Of a DNA stretch of 64,000 nt, positions 8,646 through 18,792 are shown piece after piece. The stretch's first letter is position 1, and every line of letters begins with the position of its first letter. The notes below the pieces were generated by a model. It saw only the letters and a program-made list of their open reading frames with translations. It did not search any database and was not told where the DNA came from. The stretch is from Planctomycetota bacterium. Its GTDB lineage: Bacteria; Planctomycetota; Phycisphaerae; Phycisphaerales; UBA1924. The stretch covers positions 1 through 64,000 of the forward strand of contig JAFIFX010000001.1 of assembly GCA_020831805.1 (NCBI GenBank), in the 5' to 3' direction. Made by a program: the position numbers and the translations under genes.

Positions 8646-9697
8646 CAACGCCCGAGCTGCTGGATTTCAACGACGCGATCAAGCGGTGCAACAAGCCTCC
8701 GCACGCATTGCTCGGCAACGGTTTCAGCGTGGCGTGTCGACCGAACCTGTTCAACTACAGCCGCCTGCTGGATCAGGCCAACCTCGCCGATCGCCCGCAG
8801 GCTCGTGAGGCGTTCGATCGGCTCGGCACGACCGACTTCGAAATCGTCATGAACGGCCTCTCCCGTGCCGCCGAGCTCGCCGAGGTGTACGCCACCTCCG
8901 ATGCGACGCTTGCAGCCCGATTCCGCGAGGATGCGGAGGCCCTAAAGGAGGTCCTCGTCCAAACTATCGCCGGATCCCACCCGGATCGGCCAAAAGCGAT
9001 CACAGATGAGGAGTGCGCGGCGGCCAAGCGATTTCTTGGGAACTTCCGCGGCAAAGGTGATAAGCAGAAAATTTACTTGCTCAACTACGATCTGTTGACC
9101 TATTGGGCGTTCATGCGATCCGATGCTGAGCCGCAACTCCAATTCGATGACGGATTTCGGCAACCAGAAGACGGGCCAGAGGAATGGGTCGTATGGGATT
9201 CCAACCGCCACAAACAGGATCTCTTTTACCTTCACGGTGGACTGCATATCTACCAGTCCGGGCCCGAGATCCGCAAGTTCACCTGGTCGAACACCCGTAT
9301 TCCGCTCATGGATCAGATCAGGTCTGCCCTCAACGACAACCGATTCCCGCTGTATGTCGCGGAAGGTACTTGGGAGGACAAGCTTTCGCGCATCCGCAGG
9401 AGTGACTTTCTCGGCCGAGGTCGGCGGAGCTTTTGTCAGATAGGCGGATCATTGTTTATCTATGGACTGTCCCTCAGTGACAACGACGACCACATTTTGC
9501 ACGCGATCGCTGGGGGTAATGTGGAACAGATCTTTGTCTCCGTATATGGCGACGCGAAGACCGAGGCGAATCGAGCATTGATTGAGCGTGCGCTGACCCT
9601 GTCCGACCGGCGACAACAGGCGCACGGCGGCAAATACGTCAAGGCGCTGGACATCCGGTTCTTTGATGCCGAGTCGGCGCAGGTTTGGAGCATCTGA
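8642..9697 (+). CDS. SIR2-like (DUF4917-type) protein embedded in the R-M operon
   Basis: 351 residues. GNGFS (25-29) matches a nucleotide-loop start, LLNYD (146-150) the SIR2 'NxD' segment, FYLHGG (195-200) the catalytic-type His, and YGLSLSDND (274-282) the C-terminal loop. This set is what I know from DUF4917/SIR2-like proteins. SIR2-like proteins in defence operons usually hydrolyse NAD+ on phage infection; here that is an inference. The gene overlaps its neighbours by four bases and one base, so dosage is tied to the nuclease-like gene and HsdR. Confidence 0.65.
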   Translation: MTTPELLDFNDAIKRCNKPPHALLGNGFSVACRPNLFNYSRLLDQANLADRPQAREAFDRLGTTDFEIVMNGLSRAAELAEVYATSDATLAARFREDAEALKEVLVQTIAGSHPDRPKAITDEECAAAKRFLGNFRGKGDKQKIYLLNYDLLTYWAFMRSDAEPQLQFDDGFRQPEDGPEEWVVWDSNRHKQDLFYLHGGLHIYQSGPEIRKFTWSNTRIPLMDQIRSALNDNRFPLYVAEGTWEDKLSRIRRSDFLGRGRRSFCQIGGSLFIYGLSLSDNDDHILHAIAGGNVEQIFVSVYGDAKTEANRALIERALTLSDRRQQAHGGKYVKALDIRFFDAESAQVWSI

Positions 9698-12600
9698 TGA
9701 TCAATCTCCCTTCAACACCTCGTTCGGACGAGGACGCCACCAGTCAGCTCCCGGCTCTGAAGGTGCTGATCAACCTCGGCTGGCGCTACCTGACGCCCGA
9801 GCAAGCGCTCGCGCTGCGGGGTGGGCGGACATCCGATGTCATCCTCTACGGAGTTCTCGAAGACTGGCTCCGGACGCACAACCGCATCGAGTATCGCGGC
9901 GAATCGGTCCCGTTTACCGAGGCCAACATCGCGTCGGCCATCGCCAACCTACGGGACGAGGAGGACGATGGGCTCGTCCGCACCAACGAGAAGATCTACG
10001 ACCACCTGCTCCTCGGCAAGTCACTCAAGCAGACGGTGCTCGGGGACAGCAAGAGCTTCCAGCTCAAGTACATCGACTGGGATGTACCGGAAAACAACAT
10101 CTTCCATGTGACCGAGGAGTTTCCGGTCGATCGGCCCGGCTTGCAGAAGACCTATCGCCCCGACCTCGTGCTTTTCGTCAACGGGATCCCGCTGGGCGTG
10201 ATTGAGTGCAAGCGCGGGGACACCGGACCGGGAAAGCCGGCCCCGGTGATCCAGGCCATCGAGCAGCACATCCGGAATCAGAAGCCCGACGGCATCCCAA
10301 AGCTCTATTGGTATTCACAGATTCTTGGAGCGTTTTCCCCGGCGGGTACGCCGCTGGCGGAAGGGGCCTCGGACGAGTACAAGTCCGAGGCCAAACTCCC
10401 CGCCCGCTACGCCACCACGGGAACGCCGCGGAAGTTCTGGGCGGGCTGGCGGGAGACCGCGATCGCGGACGGGGCCATGGAAGTCTCCGAGGAGACGGTC
10501 GAGGCGGCTGTGAACGATTGCCTGCCGCCGGACGACCTGACGCGGCTCCTGCGCCACCGATCGGCCGGTATTGGGGAGGATTTTCGAGCCGCGGAATCGC
10601 AGGGGCGGCTCGTCACCGAGCAGGACCGCCTGTTGTGCCGGGTGTTCTCGCCGCAGCGGCTCCTGCGCTTGTCGCACCGGTACATCGTGTTCGATGCCGG
10701 CGTCAAGAAGATCGCGCGGTACCAGCAGTACTTCTGCGTGGAGAAGATCCGGAGCCGCATCCGGACCCTCGGGGCGGACGGCATGCGCCGGGGAGGCGTG
10801 GTCTGGCACACCCAGGGTTCGGGAAAGAGTTTGACGATGGTCATGCTCGCCAAGGCGATCGCCATGGATCGGCACCGCGGCAGCCTTCCCGGCGGGGATG
10901 GCGGCGAACGGATTGTCCTGGTCACCGACCGGGTTGACCTTGATGACCAGATCTACAAGACATTCAAGCATTGCGGGTTGAAGGCCCAGCAGGCCAACAA
11001 GGGGAGTGATCTCGTTCGGATGCTCAAGGATACCGAAGCCAAGATCATCACGACGGTGATCAACAAGTTTGATGCGGCGTTCGGAAGGGAGCAGGTCAGC
11101 ATTGATGATCCGAATGTCTTCGTGCTGGTGGACGAGGGGCACCGGACCCAGTTTGGTATTCGGCATTCGACCATGCGTCGGGTGCTTCCCAACGCCTGCT
11201 ACATCGGGTTCACCGGGACGCCCGTGCGCCGGGAGGACCGGAGCACCGTCGAGAAGTTTGGGGGCCTGATCGACTCCTACACGATCAAGCAGGCAGAGCA
11301 GGATCGGGCGGTGCTGCCGATCGTCTACGAGGGCCGGCATGTGGTGAAGGATGTGAACCAGGCCGAGATCGACGACTGGTTCGACAAGTACACGGAGGGG
11401 CTGTCCGACGAGCAAAGGCAAGACCTGCGGCGCAAATTGAGCACCGAGGACCAGGTGATGCAGGCGGATCCGGTGATCCGTCGGATAGCCAGGGATGTGT
11501 CGGAGCACTATCGGAATTTCCTTCAGGGCACCGGGTTCAAGGCACAGCTTGTTGCGCCTTCCAAGGCTGCCGCCATCCGCTACAAGCATTGGTTGGATGA
11601 CCTTGGCGAAGTGCGCTCGGAAGTATTGATCTCTCCCCCGGACGATCGCGAGGGTGACGAAGACATCTACAAACCGAACCGTGAGCTTGTCAATCGATTC
11701 TGGGATGGCATGCTTCAGCGATTTGGCACCGATGTGCAGTATGCCAAGCAGCTCGTGAACTCGTTCAAGCACGGTGACACGCGGGACCCGGAGAGCGATG
11801 CCCCCGAGATCATGATCGTCGTGGACAAACTCCTCACCGGCTTTGATGCCCCCGAGAACACCGTGCTGTATCTCGCGCGGAAGCTACGTGAGCACAATTT
11901 GTTGCAGGCCATTGCCCGCGTCAACCGGCTCGCGACCGGAAAGGAGCGGGGGTATGTTCTTGACTACCGCGGTGTGCTTGAAGAGCTCGACGACGCATTC
12001 GCGATGTACTCCCGTGATGCGAACGACCCGGAGTCTGCCGACCTGGGCTTCGTGGAATCCCTCGCGAGCATCGACAAGGCGTGGGATGATCTCCCGCAGC
12101 GACACTCGTTGCTCTGGGATACTTTCAAGGATCTTGCCGGGAGCCGTGACCGCGAGGCGTACGAGCAGCATGTTGCGGATGAGGCCCTGAGAATTCGATT
12201 TTATGAGCGCTACGCCGCCTTTGCCCGGGTACTTGACGTCGCCTTGTCGTCCCACAAGTTCCTCGCTTACACGCCGGAGAAGACGGTTGCGAAGTATCGA
12301 GCGGATCTGAAGTTCTTTGGCGAGCTTCGTCGTGCCGTGCGGATTCGGTATGCCGAGGTGGTCGACTTCTCTGAGTACGAGCCCAAGATCCGCAAGCTGC
12401 TGGACCAGTACATCACGGCAAGTAGTGTTGAAAGCATCACGGGTAAGATCGATCTGTACGACCGCGACCAGCGAGCCGCGGCGCTCGAAGCGGCGGGCTC
12501 GGCCTCGTCGAAGGCCGAAACGATCGCGAGCAATGTGAGCCGAGTGCTCGAAGATCGCACGAAGAGCGAGGATCCCGCGACATATCGCCGGCTTTCGGCG

Positions 12601-12996
12601 ATGCTCCGCGAGATCATCGAACGGATGCGGGAAGGTTGGCTTGCGGCCGCCGACGCATTGATTCAAATCGAGGCCGTGGAAGAGGAAGTAGTCCGGCCGA
12701 CTGCATCAGATGTCCCGAGCTCGCTTAAAGAGACCCGCCTCGGTGCAGTTGTTTTTCGAAACATCAAGGATATCTTGGGGCCGGCCGCCGAGCAGGCCGC
12801 TCTAGCCATAGACAGGATCATTCATGAAAAGGCGATCGTAGGTTGGGCGGAGAACGGTGATTGCCAGAAAGAGATGCGACAGGCTATCGACGATTTTCTG
12901 TTTGATCTGAGCGAGCAGACAGGCTCCCATTGGTCGATCGAGACTATAGATCAGACGATTGATGTTGCCCTGGAACGCGCAAGGGCCGTCCTGTGA
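9697..12996 (+). CDS. hsdR: Type I R-M restriction subunit HsdR
   Basis: 1099 residues from ATG 9697, which shares its A with the previous stop. The nuclease motif is RPDLVLF (Asp156) ... GVIECKRG (Glu170, Lys172). The SF2 translocase has Walker A HTQGSGKS (371-378), VLVDEGH (476-482), the GFTGTP motif and DKLLTGFDAP. The C-terminal helical part binds the methylase. It pumps DNA and cuts unmodified DNA at a distance. All catalytic residues are present, so it should be active. It carries ACGT sites near 11885 and 12234. Confidence 0.97.
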   Translation: MINLPSTPRSDEDATSQLPALKVLINLGWRYLTPEQALALRGGRTSDVILYGVLEDWLRTHNRIEYRGESVPFTEANIASAIANLRDEEDDGLVRTNEKIYDHLLLGKSLKQTVLGDSKSFQLKYIDWDVPENNIFHVTEEFPVDRPGLQKTYRPDLVLFVNGIPLGVIECKRGDTGPGKPAPVIQAIEQHIRNQKPDGIPKLYWYSQILGAFSPAGTPLAEGASDEYKSEAKLPARYATTGTPRKFWAGWRETAIADGAMEVSEETVEAAVNDCLPPDDLTRLLRHRSAGIGEDFRAAESQGRLVTEQDRLLCRVFSPQRLLRLSHRYIVFDAGVKKIARYQQYFCVEKIRSRIRTLGADGMRRGGVVWHTQGSGKSLTMVMLAKAIAMDRHRGSLPGGDGGERIVLVTDRVDLDDQIYKTFKHCGLKAQQANKGSDLVRMLKDTEAKIITTVINKFDAAFGREQVSIDDPNVFVLVDEGHRTQFGIRHSTMRRVLPNACYIGFTGTPVRREDRSTVEKFGGLIDSYTIKQAEQDRAVLPIVYEGRHVVKDVNQAEIDDWFDKYTEGLSDEQRQDLRRKLSTEDQVMQADPVIRRIARDVSEHYRNFLQGTGFKAQLVAPSKAAAIRYKHWLDDLGEVRSEVLISPPDDREGDEDIYKPNRELVNRFWDGMLQRFGTDVQYAKQLVNSFKHGDTRDPESDAPEIMIVVDKLLTGFDAPENTVLYLARKLREHNLLQAIARVNRLATGKERGYVLDYRGVLEELDDAFAMYSRDANDPESADLGFVESLASIDKAWDDLPQRHSLLWDTFKDLAGSRDREAYEQHVADEALRIRFYERYAAFARVLDVALSSHKFLAYTPEKTVAKYRADLKFFGELRRAVRIRYAEVVDFSEYEPKIRKLLDQYITASSVESITGKIDLYDRDQRAAALEAAGSASSKAETIASNVSRVLEDRTKSEDPATYRRLSAMLREIIERMREGWLAAADALIQIEAVEEEVVRPTASDVPSSLKETRLGAVVFRNIKDILGPAAEQAALAIDRIIHEKAIVGWAENGDCQKEMRQAIDDFLFDLSEQTGSHWSIETIDQTIDVALERARAVL

Positions 12997-13730
12997 CTCG
13001 GCATCTCGACCAGCCCGTGCATTCAATAGTCGTCGGGACGGAGACGATCGAGTATTTAGTTACCCGTTCGGATCGCTCGACAACACGTCTGATCGTAAAT
13101 CCCGATGGAGCGGTAGAAGTCCGCACCAGTCTGGATCGGCCTGACAAATCAATTGCTAGTTTTGTACAATGCAAGGCACGATGGATCCTACGCCAGCAGG
13201 TCTACTTCGAAAGTTTTCGACCGCGCGTGCCCGAGAGGCGCTTTGTATCCGGAGAAACCGTTCGCTACCTAGGCCGCCAATATCGACTGAGAATTGAGTG
13301 CATGGATAGAGAGGACGTGAAACTGCTTGGCGGGCACCTCAGGGTCTTTGCCCCGCGCGACGCCGGACAAGACCTCCCTAGGAGACTAGTGGAAGGCTGG
13401 TACAAGAACCGTGCAAAGGACATCATTAGCAAACGGCTGGCCATTTGTCTCGCCAAAGCATCACCTCACGGGGTCACAGAGCCACCATTACTAATTCATT
13501 GGATGACACGTCGCTGGGGAAGTTGCACACCCGCGGGCAGAGTACTCATAAACCCCCTTCTCATGATAGCTCCGCTTGACTGTGTCGATTATGTTGTTAT
13601 GCACGAGATGTGTCATTTGAAGCACCCATCTCACTCCCACGCATTCTACCGTTTGCTTGATACGACGATGCCCGACTGGCCTCAACGACGGATTCGGCTA
13701 GCGAGCTTAGGGCAGCACTTGACAATGTAG
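12993..13730 (+). CDS. YgjP-type zinc metallopeptidase (DUF45/M48-like)
   Basis: 245 residues from GTG 12993, overlapping the hsdR stop by four bases. The zinc site HEMCH (204-208) is followed by HPSHSHAF, the third-ligand segment, and preceded by the family phrase RRWGSCTPAGRVLINPLL (about 173-190). There is no signal peptide, so it acts in the cytoplasm. Such genes are common at the end of type I R-M operons, where a role in degrading HsdR or handling DNA-protein adducts has been suggested but is not settled. Codon use is visibly less GC-rich than HsdM. Confidence 0.85.
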   Translation: MTRHLDQPVHSIVVGTETIEYLVTRSDRSTTRLIVNPDGAVEVRTSLDRPDKSIASFVQCKARWILRQQVYFESFRPRVPERRFVSGETVRYLGRQYRLRIECMDREDVKLLGGHLRVFAPRDAGQDLPRRLVEGWYKNRAKDIISKRLAICLAKASPHGVTEPPLLIHWMTRRWGSCTPAGRVLINPLLMIAPLDCVDYVVMHEMCHLKHPSHSHAFYRLLDTTMPDWPQRRIRLASLGQHLTM

Positions 13731-14016
13731 GGAGAAGTCGTCCGCCTTCCCGGAACCAATCATCGAAGGATCCGGATGTGGTAGCAGTAGCAGAGCATCG
13801 ACGCCGTGCTCCGAAGTGGCCGAACCCGCCACGATAGTGGCTTGACCGAGGCAATAAACGCCGGAGGAATGTGGTTGAGCGGTGCATTAAGTGACTTTAA
13901 GAAATCCGGCGAGTGGCGACACGCTACGTGATGCTGGCGACCGATTACCTCACCACATGATCCAACGCCGTCTGTGGTTGCTGGATCTGTAAACTAAATC
14001 TAGTACGACGACATCG
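13731..14016. other. Convergent gap between R-M and metal operons
   Basis: 286 bases between two convergent operons. I see no convincing ORF and no clear GC-rich hairpin with a T-tract. Base composition is lower in GC than the metal operon. One ACGT occurs near 13925. Confidence 0.4.
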
Positions 14017-16389
14017 TCACGATGAATTACTCGTGAGCAAACGGAGTCTTAGGGCGTTGGCGATCACGGAGACCGAGCTGAGGCTCATTGCGGCCGCTGC
14101 GATCATTGGGCTCAGCAAGGCACCGAACACGGGGTAGAGAACGCCCGCGGCGATCGGAACGCCCGCGGCGTTGTAGGCGAAGGCAAAGAACAGGTTCTGG
14201 CGGATGTTCCGCATCGTTGCCCGGCTAAGCTCGCGTGCCCGCACCAGACCGTTGAGATCACCGCCGACCAGCGTGATCGAGGCGCTTTCGATCGCAACAC
14301 CCGCGCCTGTTCCCATCGCGACACCGACGTCGGCCTGGGCGAGGGCGGGGGCGTCGTTGACGCCGTCTCCCGCCATTGCGACCTTCTGGCCTTCGCTCTG
14401 GAGTTTGCGGATGATCTCGGCCTTCTGGTCGGGCAGCACCTCCGCTTCGACGCGGTCAATGTCGAGCTGGTCGGCGATGGCCTGCGCCGTTGTGCGGTTG
14501 TCTCCTGTGAGCATGACCACCGAGAGCCCCTGCTCGTGCAGGGCGTCGATCGCCTGCTTTGTGGTCTTCTTGATCTGGTCCGCGACCGCGAGTAGGGCAG
14601 CCAGCTTCCCATCGACCGACGCGAACATCGATGTCCCGCCCTTGCGTCGTTGCTCCTCGGCTCGATCGGCCAGGGAATCAACCTCGACGCCCTCATCTCG
14701 CATCAGCGCGGGTGAGCCGATGGCCACACGCGCGCCATCGACCGTGGCGATGATCCCCTTGCCGGTGATGCTCTCGAAGTCCGTGGCCTCGAAACGCTGT
14801 TCGGTCCGATCGTCCAGACCGGCGACAATCGCCTCGGCCAGCGGGTGCTCGCTGCCCCGTTCTGCCGCGGACAGCAGAGCCAACACCCGAGGCTCATCCT
14901 GACCCTCCGCAACTTCCGCGATGACCAACTCCGGCCTGCCCTCGGTCAGTGTGCCGGTCTTGTCCACGACGACGGTGGTGATCTTCTCAAAGACTTCAAG
15001 GGCGGCGGCGTTCTTGATCAACACGCCCTGCTTGGCCCCCTGCCCAGCCGCCACCATGATCGACATGGGTGTAGCCAGCCCCAAGGCGCATGGGCAGGCG
15101 ATGATGAGGACTGAAACCGCCGCGACCAGCGCGTAGCTGAATGCCGGGGACGGACCGACGAGGAGCCACACGACAAACGCTATGATGGCGATCAGCACCA
15201 CGACCGGCACAAACCATCCGGATACCGTGTCGGCAAGCCGCTGGATGGGTGCTCGTGACCACTGGGCGTCGGCGACCATCTTTACGATCTGCGCCAGCGT
15301 TGTGTCCGATCCGGTGCGGCTGACTCGCATCACGAAGGATCCGGTCTTGTTGACCGTGCCGCCGGTGACCGAATCCCCGGCTCCCTTCTCCACGGGAACG
15401 GGCTCGCCGGTCAGCATGGCCTCGTCGATAGTGCTCCGGCCCTCAACAACCTCGCCGTCGATCGGGATCTTGTCTCCGGGGCGGACCCGCACCCGATCAT
15501 CGGGTCGGAGTTCCTCGACCGCCACATCCTCTTCGGAACCATCTTCGGCGATTCGGCGGGCCGTCGGGGGTGCGAGTTCAAGCAGTTCGCGGATCGCGCC
15601 ACCGGTTTGGCGTCTAGCTCGCAACTCCAGGACCTGTCCGAGCAGCACCAGTGTCACGATCACGGCCGCGGCCTCGAAGTACACGCCAACCCGACCCGCC
15701 TCGTCCCGCAACGACTCCGGGAAGAGCGTCGGTGAGACGGTCGCGACCACGCTGTAGATGTACGCGAGCGATACACCAATGGTGATCAGCGTCCACATGT
15801 TCGCCGACATCGTTCGGATGGACCGCACGCCGCGCACGAAGAACGGCCACGCGCACCACAGCACCACGGGTGTGGCCAGGACCATCTCGGCCCACTGACT
15901 CACCGTGGGGCTGATCCAGCGATGGAACGGGTGTCCGAGCAGCATATCGCCCATGACATAGATCAGGAGCGGCGCGGTGAACGCTGTGCCGACCCAGAAC
16001 CGCCGTGTCATGTCACGCAGTTCCGTGTCATCCTGCTCTACCGTCGCGTCGATCGGTTCGAGCGCCATCCCGCACTTGGGGCAGTCGCCCGGTCCTACCT
16101 TTCGCACCTCCGGGTGCATGGGGCAGGTGTAGATGGCATCCTTCGGACCCTCGTGCCTCTCTGACCCATTCACTGCGTGCTTGTGCGAGCAGGAGGAGTG
16201 CTCTGTGGATTTCGCGTCAGGTTCTCTGCTCGACAGATACCGCAGAGGATCAGCTCGGAACTTTTCTGCGCAGTGCTTCGAGCAGAACAGATGCGTGATA
16301 CCGTCGTGCTCGATGCGCTCCGCTTCTGATCCGGGCGTCACGGCCATGCCGCACACGGGATCAGTTGTGGGCCTATTCGGATTCGTCAT
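14017..16389 (-). CDS. copA: Copper/silver-translocating P1B-type ATPase with YHS domain
   Basis: 790 residues. The N-terminal YHS/TRASH domain has DPVCGM (Cys13) and CSKHC (36-40); a Cys/His linker and a heavy-metal-binding motif YTCPMHPEV...CPKCGM (about 87-107) follow. The ATPase core has the CPC motif [14 protein letters not shown], the phosphorylation motif DKTGTLT, the TGES-equivalent LTGEP and [10 protein letters not shown]. It exports Cu(I)/Ag(I) from the cytoplasm to the periplasm. No classical HMA domain is present; the YHS and HMBD motifs replace it. It is the last gene of the operon and overlaps the permease gene by 17 bases. Confidence 0.95.
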   Translation of the reverse strand: MTNPNRPTTDPVCGMAVTPGSEAERIEHDGITHLFCSKHCAEKFRADPLRYLSSREPDAKSTEHSSCSHKHAVNGSERHEGPKDAIYTCPMHPEVRKVGPGDCPKCGMALEPIDATVEQDDTELRDMTRRFWVGTAFTAPLLIYVMGDMLLGHPFHRWISPTVSQWAEMVLATPVVLWCAWPFFVRGVRSIRTMSANMWTLITIGVSLAYIYSVVATVSPTLFPESLRDEAGRVGVYFEAAAVIVTLVLLGQVLELRARRQTGGAIRELLELAPPTARRIAEDGSEEDVAVEELRPDDRVRVRPGDKIPIDGEVVEGRSTIDEAMLTGEPVPVEKGAGDSVTGGTVNKTGSFVMRVSRTGSDTTLAQIVKMVADAQWSRAPIQRLADTVSGWFVPVVVLIAIIAFVVWLLVGPSPAFSYALVAAVSVLIIACPCALGLATPMSIMVAAGQGAKQGVLIKNAAALEVFEKITTVVVDKTGTLTEGRPELVIAEVAEGQDEPRVLALLSAAERGSEHPLAEAIVAGLDDRTEQRFEATDFESITGKGIIATVDGARVAIGSPALMRDEGVEVDSLADRAEEQRRKGGTSMFASVDGKLAALLAVADQIKKTTKQAIDALHEQGLSVVMLTGDNRTTAQAIADQLDIDRVEAEVLPDQKAEIIRKLQSEGQKVAMAGDGVNDAPALAQADVGVAMGTGAGVAIESASITLVGGDLNGLVRARELSRATMRNIRQNLFFAFAYNAAGVPIAAGVLYPVFGALLSPMIAAAAMSLSSVSVIANALRLRLLTSNSS

Positions 16390-17725
16390 CGCATGAGTCC
16401 TTCCGTCGCAGGAACCACCACTCGGCTGCGAAAATCATGCCCATGCCCACCGCGGCTACCGCAACGACCAGTGGGTCCGATTGGAGTTTCATCCAGAGGA
16501 ACGCGCCGAGCACAACCGCGTCCAGAACGATCGCGGTGAGCAGGATCCAGCCCCGCGCACCGAGATCGCGGCGCAGGTACCTGAAGATGCCCCAGTGGAT
16601 CGCCATGTCCATCACGATGTAGAAAATAGCGCCCAGCGATGCGATTCGCCCCAGATCGAAGAACACCGTCAGGGTGATCGCTAGAACGGCCGTATACACG
16701 AGTGTGTGCTTCTGGATCCGCCCCGGCATGCCAAAGTGGCGATGCGGGACGAGTTCCATGTCGGTAAGCATTGCGAGCATCCGGGACACCGCGAACATGC
16801 TGGCGATGATCCCCGAGACGGTCGCGACGATGGCCAGACCGATGGTCAGCCACTCTCCCCAAGGTCCGACTGCGGGTCGGGCCGCCTCGGCAAGGGAGGA
16901 GTCACGCGCAGCGATGATCTCGTCCACGCTGAGGTTGCCGGCCACGGCGAGTGTGACAAGCAGGTAGAGGCCGGTGCAGATCAGCAGACTGAAGAGGATC
17001 GAGCTGCCAACATTCTTCTTGGGCTCCTTGAGTTCGTCTCCGCTGTTGGTGATGGTCGTGAAGCCCTTATAGGCGAGGATCGACAAAGCAACAGCCGCGA
17101 GGAACCCGCCTATGCCGCCTTCGGCCTGGCTTGCCGCCCCATCGCCAACAACGCTATCGAAGGATAGACCAGAGACCCACAGCCCGATCCCGGCAAAGAC
17201 CGCGATGCCGCCGATCTTGATGATCGCGGTCGCCTTGCTCAGTCCGCCGATGACCTTGTTGCCCATCAGGTTGACTGCAAACGCGAACGCGATGAGCCCG
17301 ACACCCAGAGTGGGCACGAGCCATGAGTCTGAGCCGATACCGAAGATTCGCAAGGTGTATGTGCCGAAGGTACGGGCAACCAGACTCTCATTGATGACCA
17401 TGGAGAAGTACATCAGCATCGAACACCCGGCGGTCACCACACCGGGTCCGTATGCCTTCTTGAGAATCATCGCGATGCCGCCCGCGGACGGGTACTTGTT
17501 GCAGACCTTGATATACGAGTAGGCGCTGAACGCCACCACGATCGCAGCCGCGATGAACGCGAGCGGAAAAAGCCCACCTGCGAGTTCGGCGACTTGACCG
17601 GTGAGCACAAAGATCCCCGCACCGATCATGACGCCGGTTCCCAGCGCGATCGAACCGGTCAGCGTCAAGCTCCCGCTGCGGTACTCTGATCGATGATTGT
17701 GCCCGTCGTGATCTGCCATGCTCAA
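16373..17725 (-). CDS. APC-family amino-acid permease with His-rich N-terminus
   Basis: 450 residues with about 12 hydrophobic segments. The first helix motif [17 protein letters not shown] is typical of the amino acid-polyamine-organocation family. The N-terminus [13 protein letters not shown] is His/Asp-rich and could bind metal. The gene sits between the TRASH protein and CopA with overlaps on both sides (four and 17 bases), so it belongs to the metal operon. Its substrate is unknown; transport of a metal-chelating amino acid is a guess. The start 17725 is supported by the ATGA overlap; a second Met two codons on is possible. Confidence 0.88.
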   Translation of the reverse strand: MSMADHDGHNHRSEYRSGSLTLTGSIALGTGVMIGAGIFVLTGQVAELAGGLFPLAFIAAAIVVAFSAYSYIKVCNKYPSAGGIAMILKKAYGPGVVTAGCSMLMYFSMVINESLVARTFGTYTLRIFGIGSDSWLVPTLGVGLIAFAFAVNLMGNKVIGGLSKATAIIKIGGIAVFAGIGLWVSGLSFDSVVGDGAASQAEGGIGGFLAAVALSILAYKGFTTITNSGDELKEPKKNVGSSILFSLLICTGLYLLVTLAVAGNLSVDEIIAARDSSLAEAARPAVGPWGEWLTIGLAIVATVSGIIASMFAVSRMLAMLTDMELVPHRHFGMPGRIQKHTLVYTAVLAITLTVFFDLGRIASLGAIFYIVMDMAIHWGIFRYLRRDLGARGWILLTAIVLDAVVLGAFLWMKLQSDPLVVAVAAVGMGMIFAAEWWFLRRKDSCDDESE

Positions 17726-18792
17726 TCCTGCGGCAGATTGGCGAGAAACTCGACTGGGTTGGCCTTGAACTTCGGCAGGCAGCCGGCGCAGCAGAAGCGG
17801 ACCAGCGTTGCGCCTGCGACGAGCTCGACCGGATCACCCATCGAACCCAGTTTCGCACCGGTGACGACGCAAGTGTCAAGGGCGTAGTTCGCACGCTGCT
17901 GATCAGCATACGCTGCATCGAGTTTGGCCATGTGCTTTGCAGGCTCGGTGGCGATTGACTCCTCGCAGGCACCACAGCACAAGCGGACGAGGCGATTCAT
18001 GTAGATGAAGTTGACCGGATCGCCCATCGAACCGAGCGGACCACCGACGGGGCAGTTGTCCATCGGGTATCCGGGGAGCTGGGTCTCGATGATTCGCTTG
18101 TCGAGAGCGTCGAGGTGCTTCTTCGGATCAGCCTTGAACGCGGTGACTGCGTCGGCGTTTGCGAGTCGGACCAAGCGGTTGTTGTGCACATGGTTCACAG
18201 TGCTAGCCCCCAACTTTTCGCCGGTCACAATACAGGTGTCGATGGGGTAGTGCATGAGCTGCTGCAGGATGACTTTCTCATCGATCTCGCCCCAGTACTT
18301 GGCCTTGTCGCTTTCAAATGTCCGGATGCAGCCGGCGCAGCAGAAACGGACCTCCCTGTTGTCGTAGACCTTGACGATCGGATCACCCATCGAGCCGAGG
18401 GGGCCGCCGACGGGACAGTCGGGCAGTGTGTACGGGTAAGTCTGCCCGGGTGAGGCCGCGCCCGTCGCGGATTCGTCGGCGGGCTGGCCGTGCCGCTCCG
18501 ATCCCGGTTCGCGTCCTGCGACAGCCAGCACGACGAACTCGTCCTTGCGGGATTCATCCCAAGCAAAGAATGCCTCGCCGCAGCCGGGACAGCAGAGGCC
18601 GACGGTCTTGCCCTTGTACTCGACTGTACCGGCGGACGGGACGATCGGCTCCTTGCCGATCGGGCACATCGCGTTGACGGGCTCGGCAGCGTGCTGGGTG
18701 ATAGAACCGTGGGCATCACCGTGGTGCTCCGCGAGCGCGAGGGTGGCCGGAGCGGTGAGGCAGAGACACGCGATCAGGGTTGCGGGTTTCAT
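17722..18792 (-). CDS. Periplasmic five-unit TRASH-like metal-binding protein
   Basis: 356 residues with a signal peptide (1-21, ALA before EHHGDAHG). Five related units follow, each starting with a Cys-x-x-(T)G segment and ending with a C-C-x-x-C cluster. They lie at about 43-72 (CPIGKEP / CCPGC), 126-155 (CPVGGPLGSMGD / CCAGC), 187-215 (CIVTGEKLG, no CC cluster), 247-276 (CPVGGPLGSMGD / CCGAC) and 308-338 (CVVTGAKLGSMGD / CCAGC). The TRASH family binds copper or silver through such cysteines. Unit 3 has lost the second cluster. The role is probably a periplasmic metal sponge or chaperone for the efflux pump. It is coupled by four-base overlaps to both neighbours. Confidence 0.75.
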   Translation of the reverse strand: MKPATLIACLCLTAPATLALAEHHGDAHGSITQHAAEPVNAMCPIGKEPIVPSAGTVEYKGKTVGLCCPGCGEAFFAWDESRKDEFVVLAVAGREPGSERHGQPADESATGAASPGQTYPYTLPDCPVGGPLGSMGDPIVKVYDNREVRFCCAGCIRTFESDKAKYWGEIDEKVILQQLMHYPIDTCIVTGEKLGASTVNHVHNNRLVRLANADAVTAFKADPKKHLDALDKRIIETQLPGYPMDNCPVGGPLGSMGDPVNFIYMNRLVRLCCGACEESIATEPAKHMAKLDAAYADQQRANYALDTCVVTGAKLGSMGDPVELVAGATLVRFCCAGCLPKFKANPVEFLANLPQD

